DNA from: Nocardioidaceae bacterium
GTDB lineage: Bacteria; Actinomycetota; Actinomycetes; Propionibacteriales; Nocardioidaceae
Length of the DNA: 64,000 nucleotides
Assembly: GCA_030447865.1 (NCBI GenBank)
Contig: JAUJOD010000001.1
Span: 248,001-312,000 of the forward strand
Direction: 5' to 3'
Position 1 is the first letter of the stretch. Every line of letters begins with the position of its first letter. Positions 31,817 through 41,312 of this stretch are shown here, one piece after another. Position numbers and translations under genes: made by a program. The notes beneath the pieces are model-generated. The model was not told the DNA's origin and made no database searches. It was given only the letters and a program-made list of their open reading frames with translations.

Positions 31817-32533
31817 CTAGACCGCGTCGTCCTCGGCTGCCACGTTCCGGGTGCGATTCGGGTCGACCGGGATGCCGGGACCCATGGTCGTCGAGAACGT
31901 CACCTTGCGCAGGTAGCGACCCTTGGAGCTGGCCGGCTTCAGCCGGAGCACCTCGTCGAGAGCGGCTGCGTAGTTCTCTGCCAGGGCTTGGACAGGGAAG
32001 GACGCCTTGCCGATGATGGCGTGGAGGTTGGCGTGCCGGTCGACTCGGAATTCGATCTTCCCGCCCTTGATGTCGCTGACCGCCTTTGCGACGTTGGGGG
32101 TGACAGTCCCGGTCTTGGGGTTGGGCATCAGACCACGGGGTCCGAGCACCCGGCCCAGCCGGCCCACCTTGCCCATCATGTCGGGCGTCGCCACCACTGC
32201 GTCGAAGTCAAGCCATCCACCGTTGACCTTGTCGATGAGCTCGTCACCGCCCACGTAGTCGGCGCCAGCCGCCCGCGCCTCTTCGGCCTTGTCGCCGACC
32301 GCGAACACCAGCACGCGCGCCGTCTTGCCTGTCCCGTGGGGCAGGTTGACCGTGCCACGCACCATTTGGTCGGCCTTCCGGGGGTCGACACCCAGCCGCA
32401 TCGCGACGTCAACTGTCGGGTCGAACTTTTGAGTTGCGCTTTCCTTGGCCAGTTTGATGGCCTCCAGAGGCGCGTAGAGGCGGTCCTTGTCGATCTTTTC
32501 GCTGGCGGCTGCGTAAGCCTTGCTGCGCTGCAT
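31817..32533 (-). CDS. rplA: 50S ribosomal protein L1
   Basis: L1 forms the mobile E-site stalk and regulates its operon in many bacteria. The ATG at 32531-32533 ([25 protein letters not shown]) has AAGGGGA at good spacing and gives 238 residues; an ATG six codons upstream is less likely. The signatures [19 protein letters not shown] and the [10 protein letters not shown] tail are present. Confidence 0.97.
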   Translation of the reverse strand: MQRSKAYAAASEKIDKDRLYAPLEAIKLAKESATQKFDPTVDVAMRLGVDPRKADQMVRGTVNLPHGTGKTARVLVFAVGDKAEEARAAGADYVGGDELIDKVNGGWLDFDAVVATPDMMGKVGRLGRVLGPRGLMPNPKTGTVTPNVAKAVSDIKGGKIEFRVDRHANLHAIIGKASFPVQALAENYAAALDEVLRLKPASSKGRYLRKVTFSTTMGPGIPVDPNRTRNVAAEDDAV

Positions 32534-32655
32534 GAGCTGGTTCCCCTTCATTGAGCTTTCAGTGGTGAGCTACCAGGTGTGGTCTGCGGGCCAGCGCGGC
32601 CCTGCCACGGGTTACGGGAGGCTGCCTGAGTCCCCGGGGTCAGCCAGCTGTCGGG

Positions 32656-33087
32656 TCAGCTGTCGACGGTCACGCCCATCGACCGTGCGGTCCCTTCGAC
32701 GATCTTCATGGCAGCGTCGACATCGGTGGCGTTGAGGTCGGGCAGCTTCGTCGTCGCGATCTCACGCACCTGGTCGCGGCTGATCTTGCCGACCTTGTCC
32801 TTGTGGGGGACCGACGAGCCCTTCGCCAGACCGGCGGCCTTCTTGATCAGCTCAGCGGCTGGTGGCGTCTTGGTGATGAAGGTGAACGAGCGGTCTTCGT
32901 AGATCGTGATCTCGACAGGGATCACGTCGCCGCGCATGGCCTCCGTGGCTGCGTTGTAGGCCTTGCAGAACTCCATGATGTTGACGCCGTGCGGACCGAG
33001 AGCGGTACCGACGGGAGGTGCCGGGGTCGCGGCACCGGCCTGCAGCTGCACCTTGACGAGCGCTGCGATCTTCTTCCTGGGAGGCAT
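32656..33087 (-). CDS. rplK: 50S ribosomal protein L11
   Basis: L11 forms the GTPase-associated centre and thiostrepton site. The 143 residues begin [45 protein letters not shown]. The C-terminal RNA-binding domain includes [21 protein letters not shown]. It lies 15 bp after nusG and 122 bp before rplA. Confidence 0.98.
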   Translation of the reverse strand: MPPRKKIAALVKVQLQAGAATPAPPVGTALGPHGVNIMEFCKAYNAATEAMRGDVIPVEITIYEDRSFTFITKTPPAAELIKKAAGLAKGSSVPHKDKVGKISRDQVREIATTKLPDLNATDVDAAMKIVEGTARSMGVTVDS

Positions 33088-33102
33088 GGTGTGGTCCTTT
33101 CC

Positions 33103-33822
33103 TCACGCCTTCTGGATCTGGCTGAAGCTGAGGTCGACCGGCGTCTCGCGCCCGAAGATCTCGACAAGCGCCTTGACCCGTTGGGCGTCGAGGTTGATCT
33201 CGGTGATGGTGGCGTGCAAGGTGGCGAACGGTCCGTCGACGACGATGACCGAGTCACCGGCATAGAAGTCGGTGAACTCCACCTGCTTCTGCTTCTTCTG
33301 AGCAGGCGCCTGGCTTTCCTCGACAATGGCTGGTGCGAGCATTGCCTCGACCTCGTCGAGGCTGAGCGGCACCGGCTGGTGGCTGTGCCCGACGAAGCCG
33401 GTGACCGACGGCGTATGCCGGACCGCCGCCCAGGACTCGTCGGTGAGCTCCATCCGCACCAGCACATAGCCGGGCAGAACGGTACGGCGTACCATCCGCC
33501 GCTGCCCGTTCTTGATCTCGGCAACCTCTTCCTGCGGCACGTGGACCTCGTAGATGAAGTCCTCCATGTTCAGCGAGCTGATGCGGTTCTCGAGGTTGTT
33601 CTTGACCCGATTCTCCATGCCGGAGTACGTGTGCACGACGAACCACTCGCCCGGCTTGGTGCGTAACGCCTCGCGGAACTCCTCGAGCGGGTCTGCCGCT
33701 GGCGAGTCGATGTCGGCTCCGCTGTCTGCGACAGCGGAGTCCGCCGAGGCGGTCGCTGCCTGCAGGTCGTCGTCTGAGTCGGTTGACTCGCCGACGGAGT
33801 TGGACACAGATTGCTCAGTCAC
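33103..33822 (-). CDS. nusG: Transcription termination/antitermination factor NusG
   Basis: The protein has 239 residues from a GTG start. An acidic, unstructured N-terminus of about 60 residues precedes the NGN domain ([23 protein letters not shown]) and the C-terminal KOW domain ([51 protein letters not shown]). The acidic extension is typical of actinobacterial NusG. It lies 35 bp after secE. Confidence 0.97.
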   Translation of the reverse strand: MTEQSVSNSVGESTDSDDDLQAATASADSAVADSGADIDSPAADPLEEFREALRTKPGEWFVVHTYSGMENRVKNNLENRISSLNMEDFIYEVHVPQEEVAEIKNGQRRMVRRTVLPGYVLVRMELTDESWAAVRHTPSVTGFVGHSHQPVPLSLDEVEAMLAPAIVEESQAPAQKKQKQVEFTDFYAGDSVIVVDGPFATLHATITEINLDAQRVKALVEIFGRETPVDLSFSQIQKA

Positions 33823-33857
33823 TGAACTTGCTCACTTACTCGTCATTGGGCGGCGCG

Positions 33858-34097
33858 TCATCCGAAGATCTCGAACATGACCGTGTTGAACCCGTAGTCG
33901 AGCAACGAGACCAGCGCGATCATGAACAGTACGAACACCAAGACCACCATGAAGTAGGTGACCAGCTGCTCTCTGGTTGGCCAGATGACCTTGCGCAACT
34001 CGGCGATCACTTGGCGGAAGAACAGCCCAAGACTCGGCCGGCCGCCACTGGCTGGGCGTCGCTCGCTCGATGAGCTCGTGGAGCGGATGTCTGTCAC
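33858..34097 (-). CDS. secE: Protein translocase subunit SecE
   Basis: The protein has 79 residues from GTG at 34095-34097 with AAGGAGGAG upstream. A polar N-terminus is followed by the amphipathic RQVIAELRKVIWPTREQL segment and one transmembrane helix (VTYFMVVLVFVLFMIALVSLLDYGF). It is the single-helix form used by most Gram-positives and stabilises SecY. It is cotranscribed behind tRNA-Trp. Confidence 0.95.
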   Translation of the reverse strand: MTDIRSTSSSSERRPASGGRPSLGLFFRQVIAELRKVIWPTREQLVTYFMVVLVFVLFMIALVSLLDYGFNTVMFEIFG

Positions 34098-34133
34098 AGC
34101 TCCTCCTTCCTCAAGGGATCGGGTCGTGCGTCG

Positions 34134-34206
34134 CAGGGCAGGAGGGACTCGAACCCCCAACCGCCGGTTTTGGAGACCGGTGCTCTGCCAATTGAGCCAC
34201 TGCCCT
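34134..34206 (-). tRNA. tRNA-Trp (CCA)
   Basis: The 73-nt cloverleaf has acceptor AGGGCAG/CTGCCCT, anticodon loop CTCCAAA with CCA, T arm GGGGGTTCGAGTCCC and discriminator G. The 3' CCA is not encoded. It lies 36 bp upstream of secE, a conserved linkage. Confidence 0.97.
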
Positions 34207-34239
34207 CCGGCCGCTCCTGCACGTCGTACGCCGTGCGAG

Positions 34240-34256
34240 CCGACCGCCGAGGTCAG
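34240..34256 (-). promoter_or_regulatory. Degenerate copy of the shared leader element (upstream of tRNA-Trp/secE)
   Basis: The minus strand reads CTGACCTCGGCGGTCGG preceded by TGCC. Compared with the rpsJ/rpsL element the changes are C to T and G to C, which keep the hairpin through a G-U pair. It lies 34 bp upstream of tRNA-Trp. Whether it is transcribed is not certain. Confidence 0.4.
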
Positions 34257-34401
34257 GGCATAACGAACTCCGGTGCAGATGCCACCAAGCACCCGAGTGT
34301 ACGGGGTCGACGGTGGCCGGGTCGAACCGAGCACGACCATAGTGGTCGCGCGAGCCCCGACTCCTGGCCGGCGGGCCGCGTCAGGATGCGACGATGAGGA
34401 C

Positions 34402-35625
34402 ATGACGCGAAGCCGAGCCGGAGCCGTGCACACTCGCCGCATCTCAGACCGGGTGGTCAGCATCACCGAGTCGGCCACCTTGGCTGTCGATGCGAAGGCG
34501 AAGGAGATGAAGGAAGCCGGGCGGCCGGTCATCAGCTTCGGCGCCGGCGAGCCGGACTTCGCCACTCCCGACTACATCGTGGCGGCCGCCGCGGAGGCGG
34601 TGGGAGACCCCCGCAACCACCGCTACACACCGACCGGCGGGCTTCCTGACCTCAAGCAGGCGATCGTCGACAAGACCCGGCGCGACTCGGGTCTGCGGGT
34701 CGAACCCAGCCAGGTCCTGGTGACCAACGGCGGCAAGCAGGCGGTGTACCAGAGCTTCGCCACCTTGCTCAACCCGGGGGACGAGGTGCTGCTGCCGACG
34801 CCGTACTGGACGACGTACCCCGAGGCGATCGCGCTCGCCGGCGGGGGCAGTGTGGAGGTCCTCGCCGACGAGACCCAGCACTACCTGGTGACTGTCGACC
34901 AGCTCGAGGCTGCGCGCACCGAACGCACCAAGGCGCTGCTGTTCTGCTCGCCGTCGAACCCGACAGGTTCGGTGTACTCGCCGGACCAGGTCGCCGAGAT
35001 CGGCAGCTGGGCGGTCGAGCACGGGATCTGGGTGGTCACCGACGAAATCTACGAGCACCTGACGTACGGCGACGCGGTGGCGCGGTCGATCGCTGTCGAG
35101 ACCCCCGAGCTGGCGGACACCTGTGTGGTGCTCAACGGCGTCGCCAAGACCTACGCGATGACCGGCTGGCGGGTCGGCTGGATGCTCGGACCAGCCGATG
35201 TCATCAAGGCTGCCACGAACCTGCAGTCCCATCTCACCTCCAACGTCTGCAACATCGCCCAGCGCGCGGCGGTGGCGGCCGTGTCGGGTGACTTGACCGC
35301 GGTGGAGCGGATGCGGGCGGCGTTCGACCAGCGCCGTCGCACGATCGTGAAGATGCTCAACGACGTCGACGGGTTTGAGTGCCCGGAGCCGCTGGGCGCC
35401 TTCTACGCCTACCCCAGCGTCAAAGGTGCCCTCGGCCGGGACCTCGGTGGTCGGCGCGCCGGCTCCTCGGCGGAGCTGGCCGAGCTCATCCTCAAGCAGG
35501 CGGAGGTCGCCGTCGTACCCGGTGAAGCGTTCGGCAGTCCTGGCTACCTGCGGTTGTCCTACGCGCTCGGTGACGACGACCTGGTCGAGGGCGTCAGCCG
35601 CCTCCAACGCCTCTTCTCCCGTTGA
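34402..35625 (+). CDS. PLP-dependent aspartate-type aminotransferase
   Basis: The protein has 407 residues of fold type I, subgroup I-gamma. The PLP lysine is K249 in [16 protein letters not shown]; the conserved Asn/Tyr contacts ([17 protein letters not shown]) and the C-terminal LRLSYA arginine are present. It probably acts as aspartate aminotransferase (oxaloacetate/2-oxoglutarate), though prephenate or alanine specificity cannot be excluded. The ATG at 34402 is chosen because the homologous core begins about 12 residues later. It overlaps add by 4 bp. Confidence 0.9.
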   Translation: MTRSRAGAVHTRRISDRVVSITESATLAVDAKAKEMKEAGRPVISFGAGEPDFATPDYIVAAAAEAVGDPRNHRYTPTGGLPDLKQAIVDKTRRDSGLRVEPSQVLVTNGGKQAVYQSFATLLNPGDEVLLPTPYWTTYPEAIALAGGGSVEVLADETQHYLVTVDQLEAARTERTKALLFCSPSNPTGSVYSPDQVAEIGSWAVEHGIWVVTDEIYEHLTYGDAVARSIAVETPELADTCVVLNGVAKTYAMTGWRVGWMLGPADVIKAATNLQSHLTSNVCNIAQRAAVAAVSGDLTAVERMRAAFDQRRRTIVKMLNDVDGFECPEPLGAFYAYPSVKGALGRDLGGRRAGSSAELAELILKQAEVAVVPGEAFGSPGYLRLSYALGDDDLVEGVSRLQRLFSR

Positions 35626-36770
35626 GCCTTCCCCTTTCCGACCGGTCCCTCTCGGCGCTGCCGAAGGCGCACCTCCACCTGCATTTCACCGGCTCGATGC
35701 GGCACCGCACCGTGCTCGAACTGGCCGATGAGCAAGGCATCCGGTTGCCCGAATCGCTCACCGTCGACTGGCCACCGACGTTGTCGGCGGCCGACGAGAA
35801 GGGCTGGTTCCGGTTCCAGCGGCTCTACGACATCGCCCGCTCCGTCGTCCGCTCGGAGGCCGCGGTACGGCGACTGGTGCGCGAGGCCGCCGAGGACGAC
35901 GCCGCCGAGGGCTCCCGCTGGCTGGAGCTGCAGGTCGACCCGAGCGGGTACGCCAGCCCCTTCGGCGGGATCACCGCCTTCGTCGACCTCGTCCTCGACG
36001 CGGCCCGCGCCGCCAGCGGGGATACGGGGGTGGAGGTCAGGCTCGTCATCGCAGCCAACCGCACCCGACATCCCCTTGACGCTCGAACGCTCGCGCGACT
36101 CGCCGCCCAGTACGCCGGCCGAGGAGTCGTCGGATTCGGGCTCTCCAACGACGAGCGGCGCGGCGACGCGTTGTCGTTCGCCAAGGCGTTCCAGATCGCC
36201 GAGCGGGCTGGACTGCTCGCCGTACCCCACGGCGGCGAGCTCCGGGGGCCGGACAGTGTCTGGTCGTGCCTGCACGGGCTCAAGGCGCGGCGGCTCGGCC
36301 ACGGCGTGCGCTCGGTCGAAGACCCGCAGCTGGTGGCGCACCTCGCCGAGGCCGGCGTCACGCTCGAGGTGTGTCCGTCGTCGAACGTCTCGCTCGGGCT
36401 CTTCGGCTCGTTGGCCGACGTACCCGTGCGGCAGCTGTTCGACGCGGGCGTGCCGATCTCGCTTGCGGCCGACGATCCGCTGTTGTTCGGCAGCCGGCTG
36501 CTGACCCAGTACGAAGCCGCCCGCACCATCTACGGGTTCGGCGACGATCACCTGGCTGAGCTGGCCCGGATGTCGGTGCGTGGGTCGGCCGCACCCGACG
36601 ATGTACGGCGAGAGCTGCTGGCCGGCATCGACACTTGGTTGGCCTCGCCGCCGCGGGTCTCAGCCGAGGGAGCAGCCGACCAGCACGGGCTCGGGCTGCA
36701 GCTCGATGCCGAAGCGCGCCAGCACACCGGCGCGGATCTCGGTGGCGAGCGCCAGCAGGTCCGCCGCTGA
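35622..36770 (+). CDS. add: Adenosine deaminase-family protein
   Basis: This gene deaminates adenosine or deoxyadenosine to inosine. The protein has 382 residues from a TTG overlapping the preceding stop (TTGA). Metal and catalytic motifs are [12 protein letters not shown] (H17, H19), VPHGGEL, LGHGVRS and AADDPLLFG. The family body ends near residue 345; the last roughly 37 residues (from [12 protein letters not shown]) lie antisense to the 3' end of murB, a 111-bp convergent overlap, and resemble no conserved domain. Confidence 0.88.
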   Translation: MSLPLSDRSLSALPKAHLHLHFTGSMRHRTVLELADEQGIRLPESLTVDWPPTLSAADEKGWFRFQRLYDIARSVVRSEAAVRRLVREAAEDDAAEGSRWLELQVDPSGYASPFGGITAFVDLVLDAARAASGDTGVEVRLVIAANRTRHPLDARTLARLAAQYAGRGVVGFGLSNDERRGDALSFAKAFQIAERAGLLAVPHGGELRGPDSVWSCLHGLKARRLGHGVRSVEDPQLVAHLAEAGVTLEVCPSSNVSLGLFGSLADVPVRQLFDAGVPISLAADDPLLFGSRLLTQYEAARTIYGFGDDHLAELARMSVRGSAAPDDVRRELLAGIDTWLASPPRVSAEGAADQHGLGLQLDAEARQHTGADLGGERQQVRR

Positions 36771-37691
36771 TGCGCCGCCTCTGTTGGTCAGCGCCAGTGT
36801 GTGCTTGCTGGACACTCTCGCGTCGCCGGTGCCGTACCCGCGGCTGAACCCGGCCCGCTCCACGAGCCAGGCCGCGCTCGTCTTGACCCGGCCGTCCGGC
36901 TGCTCCCAAGCGGGCGCGCCGGGTGGCACGGCGCTTTGCGGCACGAACGGGTTCATGAAGAACGACCCGGCGCTCCACGTGTCGTGGTCGGTCTCGTCGA
37001 GCACCATCCCCTTGGAGCGGCGCAGCGAGAGGACGGCGGCGCGGACGTCACCCGCCGGCACCCGCGCTCCTGCCTCGACGCCGAGACGGCGGGTCAGCTC
37101 GGCGTACTGGATGGGGGCTCCCAGCAAACCGCGGCGGAACCGGAACGTGACAGCCCCGACGACGTACCGGCCGGGTGTCTGCTTGAAGCGGCTGGTCCGG
37201 TAGCCGAACCCGCAGTCCGCACTGGCGAACGTGCGGTGCCGCCGTTCCAACCGGTCGTAGGCGTGCACCTGGGCGATGGTCTGCGCCACCTCCTGGCCGT
37301 ACGCGCCGACGTTCTGGATCGGTACGGCGCCCACCGTGCCCGGGATGCCGGCCAGCGCCTCTACCCCGACCCACTGCTCCGCAACGGCACGCGCCACCAA
37401 CGCGTCCCAGTCCTCCCCGGCTTCCACCCTCACCTCGACCCCTGCGTCGACGTCATCCGCTACGGCGATCCCCGAGGTAGCGACCCGCACCACGGCTCCG
37501 TCGAACCCGACGTCTGCGACCACGAGGTTGCTCCCCCCGCCGAGAACGAGGACCGGAGTGCCGAGCTCGTCGAGAGCCGCCACGGCGTCGTACAGGGCTG
37601 GTCGGGTGGTGGTCTCCACGAAGGCCGCCGCCGGCCCGCCGAGGCGCAGGGTGGTCCAGGCGGCGAGCCGCTCACCGGCTCGTGTCAGCAC
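36660..37691 (-). CDS. murB: UDP-N-acetylenolpyruvoylglucosamine reductase
   Basis: MurB reduces UDP-GlcNAc-enolpyruvate to UDP-MurNAc in peptidoglycan synthesis. The 343 residues include FAD-binding LVLGGGSNLVVAD, IPGTVGAVPIQNVGAYGQE and the catalytic serine in SAGSFFMNP; the C-terminal Glu lies in LQPEPVLVG. The GTG start overlaps the hadB stop by 7 bp. The 3' end overlaps add. Confidence 0.96.
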   Translation of the reverse strand: MLTRAGERLAAWTTLRLGGPAAAFVETTTRPALYDAVAALDELGTPVLVLGGGSNLVVADVGFDGAVVRVATSGIAVADDVDAGVEVRVEAGEDWDALVARAVAEQWVGVEALAGIPGTVGAVPIQNVGAYGQEVAQTIAQVHAYDRLERRHRTFASADCGFGYRTSRFKQTPGRYVVGAVTFRFRRGLLGAPIQYAELTRRLGVEAGARVPAGDVRAAVLSLRRSKGMVLDETDHDTWSAGSFFMNPFVPQSAVPPGAPAWEQPDGRVKTSAAWLVERAGFSRGYGTGDARVSSKHTLALTNRGGASAADLLALATEIRAGVLARFGIELQPEPVLVGCSLG

Positions 37692-38086
37692 CGCACGGTT
37701 GCCTTCGTCATGCCCAGCACCTTCGTGCCGGCGTTGGTGACGGTCAGCTCGACCGACGCGAGGCCGTCCTCGACGCCCGTGACGCGGCCGCTTACGTCGA
37801 CCCAGGTGCCCTCGTCGTCGTCGGGAACCACCACCGGCTTGGTGAACCGGGCCCCGAACGACTCCACCCTGGCCGGGTCACCGACCCAGGCGACCAGCGC
37901 CTGCCCAACGAGCGCAAGCGTGTACATGCCGTGGGCGACGACGCCGGGCAGGCCGACCGACGTGGCGACCCGGTCGCTCCAGTGGATCGGGTTGAAGTCG
38001 CCGGACGCGCCGGCGTACCGGATCAGGTCGGCGCGGGTGACGGCGTACGACTGCGGCTCGAACTCGTGGCCGACGTCCCAGCTCAT
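37685..38086 (-). CDS. hadB: MaoC-like (R)-hydratase, HadB-type
   Basis: This is a hot-dog-fold dehydratase acting on 3-hydroxyacyl thioesters. The 133 residues contain the hydratase motif YAGASGDFNPIHWSDRVATSVGLPGVVAHGMYTLAL, with catalytic D and H in place. It overlaps hadA by 4 bp and is the catalytic partner of HadA in the mycobacterial HadAB dehydratase. The substrate in this probably mycolate-free genome is unknown. Confidence 0.85.
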   Translation of the reverse strand: MSWDVGHEFEPQSYAVTRADLIRYAGASGDFNPIHWSDRVATSVGLPGVVAHGMYTLALVGQALVAWVGDPARVESFGARFTKPVVVPDDDEGTWVDVSGRVTGVEDGLASVELTVTNAGTKVLGMTKATVRC

Positions 38087-38496
38087 GCGCCACCAGCGCG
38101 ATGCACGAGCGTTGCGTACGCCGTACAGACGTGCTCCCCCTCGACGGAGAGTATCTCCGTGCGGGTGCCGATCATGTCCATCCCCGCGGCCGCCCGCAGG
38201 GAGTCGATCTGGAGTGTGCCGGTGAGCGTGTCACCAGCCCGCACCGGTCTGGACTGCTCGAACCGTTGGTCGCCGTGCACGACGTGGCGCAACTCGATGC
38301 CGACCCCTGGTTGGGCCAAGAACTCCGCCATCGCCTGAAACGCTACGACGATCGGGAACGTGAGTGGCGCGACGTCGCCGTCCCCGAAAAGCGCGGACCT
38401 GGTCGCCTCGGCGAACTCGCGGATCTTCTCCCGGCTCACGGTGTACGGCGCGGTCGGCGCGAAGACGCGCCCGGTCAAGGCCGGGTCAAGAGCCAT
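38083..38496 (-). CDS. hadA: MaoC-like dehydratase subunit, HadA-type
   Basis: The protein has 137 residues from ATG at 38494-38496 (MALDPALTGRVFAPTAPYTVSREKIREFAEAT). Its hot-dog fold lacks the full D/H catalytic pair, as in mycobacterial HadA, which binds the acyl chain while HadB catalyses. It lies 23 bp downstream of rpmG. No strong ribosome-binding site is visible. Linkage rpmG-hadA-hadB is conserved in actinobacteria. Confidence 0.82.
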   Translation of the reverse strand: MALDPALTGRVFAPTAPYTVSREKIREFAEATRSALFGDGDVAPLTFPIVVAFQAMAEFLAQPGVGIELRHVVHGDQRFEQSRPVRAGDTLTGTLQIDSLRAAAGMDMIGTRTEILSVEGEHVCTAYATLVHRAGGA

Positions 38497-38519
38497 GACG
38501 TGACCGCTACGGTCGGCGG

Positions 38520-38690
38520 TCAGCGAGTCTCGCGGTGCGGCTGGTGCGTGCGGCACCGTGGGCAGTACTTCTTCAGCTCGAGCCGGTCTGGGTCGTTACG
38601 CCGGTTCTTGCTTGTGATGTAGTTGCGCTCCTTGCACTCTGTGCAGGCCAAGGTGATCTTCGGTCGGATCTCGGTGCTCTTGCTGGCCAC
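38520..38690 (-). CDS. rpmG: 50S ribosomal protein L33
   Basis: The protein has 56 residues from GTG at 38688-38690: it starts [20 protein letters not shown] and ends [12 protein letters not shown]. Both zinc-binding pairs (CTEC and CPRC) are present, so this is the C+ zinc form. The [21 protein letters not shown] core is standard. It follows tRNA-Thr and tRNA-Met. Confidence 0.95.
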   Translation of the reverse strand: MASKSTEIRPKITLACTECKERNYITSKNRRNDPDRLELKKYCPRCRTHQPHRETR

Positions 38691-38766
38691 GGGAAGCCTC
38701 GTTTCACAGGTCTCGTCAAGCTGTTCGAATCGTGCTGGCGGGCGTGCTGCGATGTCGCGTCGGCAG

Positions 38767-38840
38767 TAGCGGGGGCGGGACTTGAACCCGCGACACCACG
38801 ATTATGAGCCGTGTGCTCTGACCACCTGAGCTACCCCGCC
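38767..38840 (-). tRNA. tRNA-Met (CAT, elongator)
   Basis: 74 nt with anticodon loop CTCATAA, acceptor GGCGGGG/CCCCGCT and T arm GCGGGTTCAAGTCCCGC. The first acceptor pair is G-U, so it is not the mismatched C-A initiator type, and the anticodon stem lacks three consecutive G-C pairs. CCA is not encoded. Confidence 0.93.
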
Positions 38841-38887
38841 GCGGAACCGGCGCCGTACCCAATGCTCAGGCGAGGCTCCGACTCCAG

Positions 38888-38960
38888 AGCCCCAATACGG
38901 AATCGAACCGTAGACCTTCTCCTTACCATGGAGACGCTCTACCGACTGAGCTATTGGGGC
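38888..38960 (-). tRNA. tRNA-Thr (GGT)
   Basis: 73 nt with acceptor GCCCCAA/TTGGGGC, anticodon stem TCTCC/GGAGA, loop ATGGTAA with GGT, and T arm TACGGTTCGATTCCGTA. CCA is not encoded. It leads the tRNA-Thr, tRNA-Met, rpmG cluster. Confidence 0.95.
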
Positions 38961-38999
38961 AAGCGACGTTGAAGGATACACAGCGCCGCGTTGCTCCCG

Positions 39000-39383
39000 C
39001 TAATCGAGATCGGCGCCAAGGCCCGGCTGCTGATAGATGCCCATCAGGTTGCCGGCCGGATCTGCAAACCACGCGAAGATCTCATTCTCGTCGGGGTCGA
39101 CGGGTCGAACCACTAGGCCACCCGCTGCCGCCACACGGCGCAGCGCGGCGACAGCATCGTGCACCATCAGGTAGATCAACGCGCCAGGCTCGGGCATAGG
39201 TTCGCGGTCCAGTCGCCACACCCCGCTCACCTGACCGACGCTGTCGTCGAAGGCCGTCGCCCCGTCTGCGCGCTGCCGAATCCTCCAGTTGAAGACCTGC
39301 TCGTAGAACCGCGATGACTCTGCAACGTCGGTGGCGGGAATCTCGATGTAGCAGATCTTCCCGTGGGCATACTCACCTGACAT
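39000..39383 (-). CDS. VOC-family (glyoxalase/bleomycin-resistance fold) protein
   Basis: The protein has 127 residues from ATG at 39381-39383 with GAAGGGAG upstream. A single vicinal-oxygen-chelate domain has KICYIEIPATDVAESSRFYEQVFNWRI at the first repeat and DENEIFAWFADPAGNLMGIYQ at the second. The metal ligands suggested are H/E-poor, so the catalytic role is uncertain. The substrate is unknown. It follows the AraC-type gene in the same direction. Confidence 0.8.
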   Translation of the reverse strand: MSGEYAHGKICYIEIPATDVAESSRFYEQVFNWRIRQRADGATAFDDSVGQVSGVWRLDREPMPEPGALIYLMVHDAVAALRRVAAAGGLVVRPVDPDENEIFAWFADPAGNLMGIYQQPGLGADLD

Positions 39384-39451
39384 GGGTTGCTCCCTTCGTC
39401 CTCCTTCACTGTGCCGCGCCATGGTTGGCGCAGGATAGGAAGAAAGTGGAG

Positions 39452-40249
39452 CTACAGCGGCTGATGGTTCCACTCGCCCGGTGACCTGGGCTGGAACTCA
39501 CTTGGGGTGACGCCGGCGAGCTCCCCGAAGTCGTGGATCAGGTGTGACTGGTCGTAGTAGCCGTTTGCCGCAGCGAGCGCTGGCCAATCCGGAGCGCCAT
39601 TCTTCGGCATTACGGCGAGGGTCCGCTGCAGCCGACGTACGCGCGAGAACCGCTTGGGAGTCATTCCCACCTGCTGCTCGAACCGGCGGATGAACGGCTT
39701 CGGTGTGGTGCCGAACTGCTCGACCACACTGCGCACGGCCGTCCCCCGGTGGAGTTCGCCGACAGCCTCGATCAGTCCCGGATCCGGCTCAGCCGCTTGG
39801 GCGAGTTGCTCGACCAGCACCTGCTCGAGCACGGCCAGCTTCGCCTCCGGAGTTCGTGCATCCAGCACGCGTTGGCACCGGCCCGCGCAGTCCCGCGCCA
39901 AGATCTCGCCAAGCGGCATGATCGCATCGCGCACCGCAGCGGCGGAGATACCCAGGAAGGGTGCCGCCGCGCCAAGCCGGAAGCTGACCGCGACCATGCC
40001 TCGCTGTGGCTGGGTGGAGACCACGCTGTGCCGGCTACGCGGCCCGACCAGTGACCAACCAGCAGCCGCGTGCTCGCGACCCGAGTCGTCATACGTCGAG
40101 AAATCGCTGCCATCGAGCGTCATCAGCAGCAGCATGTCGGCTGTGGGGATCATCCGCTCACGATCGTGGGGCAGGTCGTCAGCGACGTACTGGATGGAGT
40201 GTACGAACGGCCGCAGCGCCTGGGAGTGCGGCCGTCGCACGAGGTACAT
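39452..40249 (-). CDS. AraC-family transcriptional regulator
   Basis: The protein has 265 residues with the double helix-turn-helix at the C-terminus (GTAVRSVVEQFGTTPKPFIRRFEQQVGMTPKRFSRVRRLQRTLA and YYDQSHLIHDFGELAGVTPSEF). The N-terminal sensing domain (MYLVRRPHSQALRPFVHSIQYV) resembles that of DUF6597-type AraC regulators. The start ATG at 40247-40249 matches related proteins. It reads toward the VOC gene, which is its likely target. Confidence 0.85.
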   Translation of the reverse strand: MYLVRRPHSQALRPFVHSIQYVADDLPHDRERMIPTADMLLLMTLDGSDFSTYDDSGREHAAAGWSLVGPRSRHSVVSTQPQRGMVAVSFRLGAAAPFLGISAAAVRDAIMPLGEILARDCAGRCQRVLDARTPEAKLAVLEQVLVEQLAQAAEPDPGLIEAVGELHRGTAVRSVVEQFGTTPKPFIRRFEQQVGMTPKRFSRVRRLQRTLAVMPKNGAPDWPALAAANGYYDQSHLIHDFGELAGVTPSEFQPRSPGEWNHQPL

Positions 40250-40319
40250 GTGAGGTGATGCTACGCGGAGGTGGGCAGGCGCTTTGGTCGGCTGAGGCAA
40301 GCGCCCTAGTCTCGCTGCC

Positions 40320-41135
40320 ATGACTTCAGACCCCACCGAGAACCGTCCGTACGCCGCTCGTCCGGTGCGCATCGGCGTACAGCTGCAACCGCAGCACGCC
40401 GAGTACGCCGACATCCGGCGGGCCGCGGCGAAGGCCGAGGAGCTGGGCGTTGACGCGCTCTTCAACTGGGACCACTTCTTCCCCCTCAACGGCGAGCCAG
40501 AGGGAAAGCACTTCGAGTGCTGGACCATGTTGGGCGCCTGGGCCGAAGCCACGGAGCGGGTCGAGATCGGCGCCCTCGTCACCTGCAACAGCTACCGCAA
40601 CCCCGAGCTGCTCGCTGACATGGCCCGCACGGTCGACCACATCAGCGGCGGCCGGCTGATCCTCGGCATCGGCTCCGGCTGGTTCGAGAAGGACTACAAC
40701 GAGTACGGCTACGAGTTCGGTACGGCGGGTGGCCGGCTCGATGCCCTCGCTGAAGCGTTGCCGCGCATCACCGCCCGCTGGGGAAGGCTCAACCCGCCAC
40801 CCACCCGTGACATCCCCGTGCTGGTTGGCGGCGGCGGAGAGCGCAAGACCCTCCGTATCGTCGCCGAGCACGCCGACATCTGGCACGGGTTCGGCGACGC
40901 CGACACCATCGCGCGCAAGCACGACGTGCTCGACGACTGGTGCGCGAAGGTCGGGCGCAACCCGGCTGATATCGAGCGCTCCGCCGGAACCCGCGACGCC
41001 GATCCCGGCAAGGCAGGACAGCCGCTGTATGAGGTCGGCACCCGGTTCTTCACGGTCAGTGTCGGTGGTCCGGACTTCGATCTGAGCCCCATCAGCGACT
41101 GGGTGCAGTGGCGCGACGAGATGAACGGCTCATGA
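40320..41135 (+). CDS. LLM-class F420-type oxidoreductase
   Basis: The protein has 271 residues with a luciferase-like TIM barrel. Motifs RIGVQLQPQHAEYADIRRAAAKAEELGVDALFNWDHFFP, SYRNPELLADMARTVDHISGGRLILGIGSGWFEKDYNEYGY and PVLVGGGGERKTLRIVAEHADIWH are typical of actinobacterial F420-dependent members. The substrate is unknown. Its stop codon (41133-41135) directly abuts the 3' CCA of the convergent tRNA-Tyr gene. Confidence 0.87.
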   Translation: MTSDPTENRPYAARPVRIGVQLQPQHAEYADIRRAAAKAEELGVDALFNWDHFFPLNGEPEGKHFECWTMLGAWAEATERVEIGALVTCNSYRNPELLADMARTVDHISGGRLILGIGSGWFEKDYNEYGYEFGTAGGRLDALAEALPRITARWGRLNPPPTRDIPVLVGGGGERKTLRIVAEHADIWHGFGDADTIARKHDVLDDWCAKVGRNPADIERSAGTRDADPGKAGQPLYEVGTRFFTVSVGGPDFDLSPISDWVQWRDEMNGS

Positions 41136-41220
<85 letters not shown>

Positions 41221-41312
41221 AAGGTCGCTGCGTCCCACTGCTCGGCGGGCGCGTAGCGGTCGAAAGAATACCCTAGGTCGACGCGGAAGCCCGCGGCAGA
41301 GAAGGAGGATCC

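Noticed and set aside
36660-38496. A mycolic-acid pathway inferred from hadA-hadB
   Set aside because: The rpmG-hadA-hadB cluster is conserved in actinobacteria that lack mycolic acids, so the genes alone do not show mycolate synthesis.
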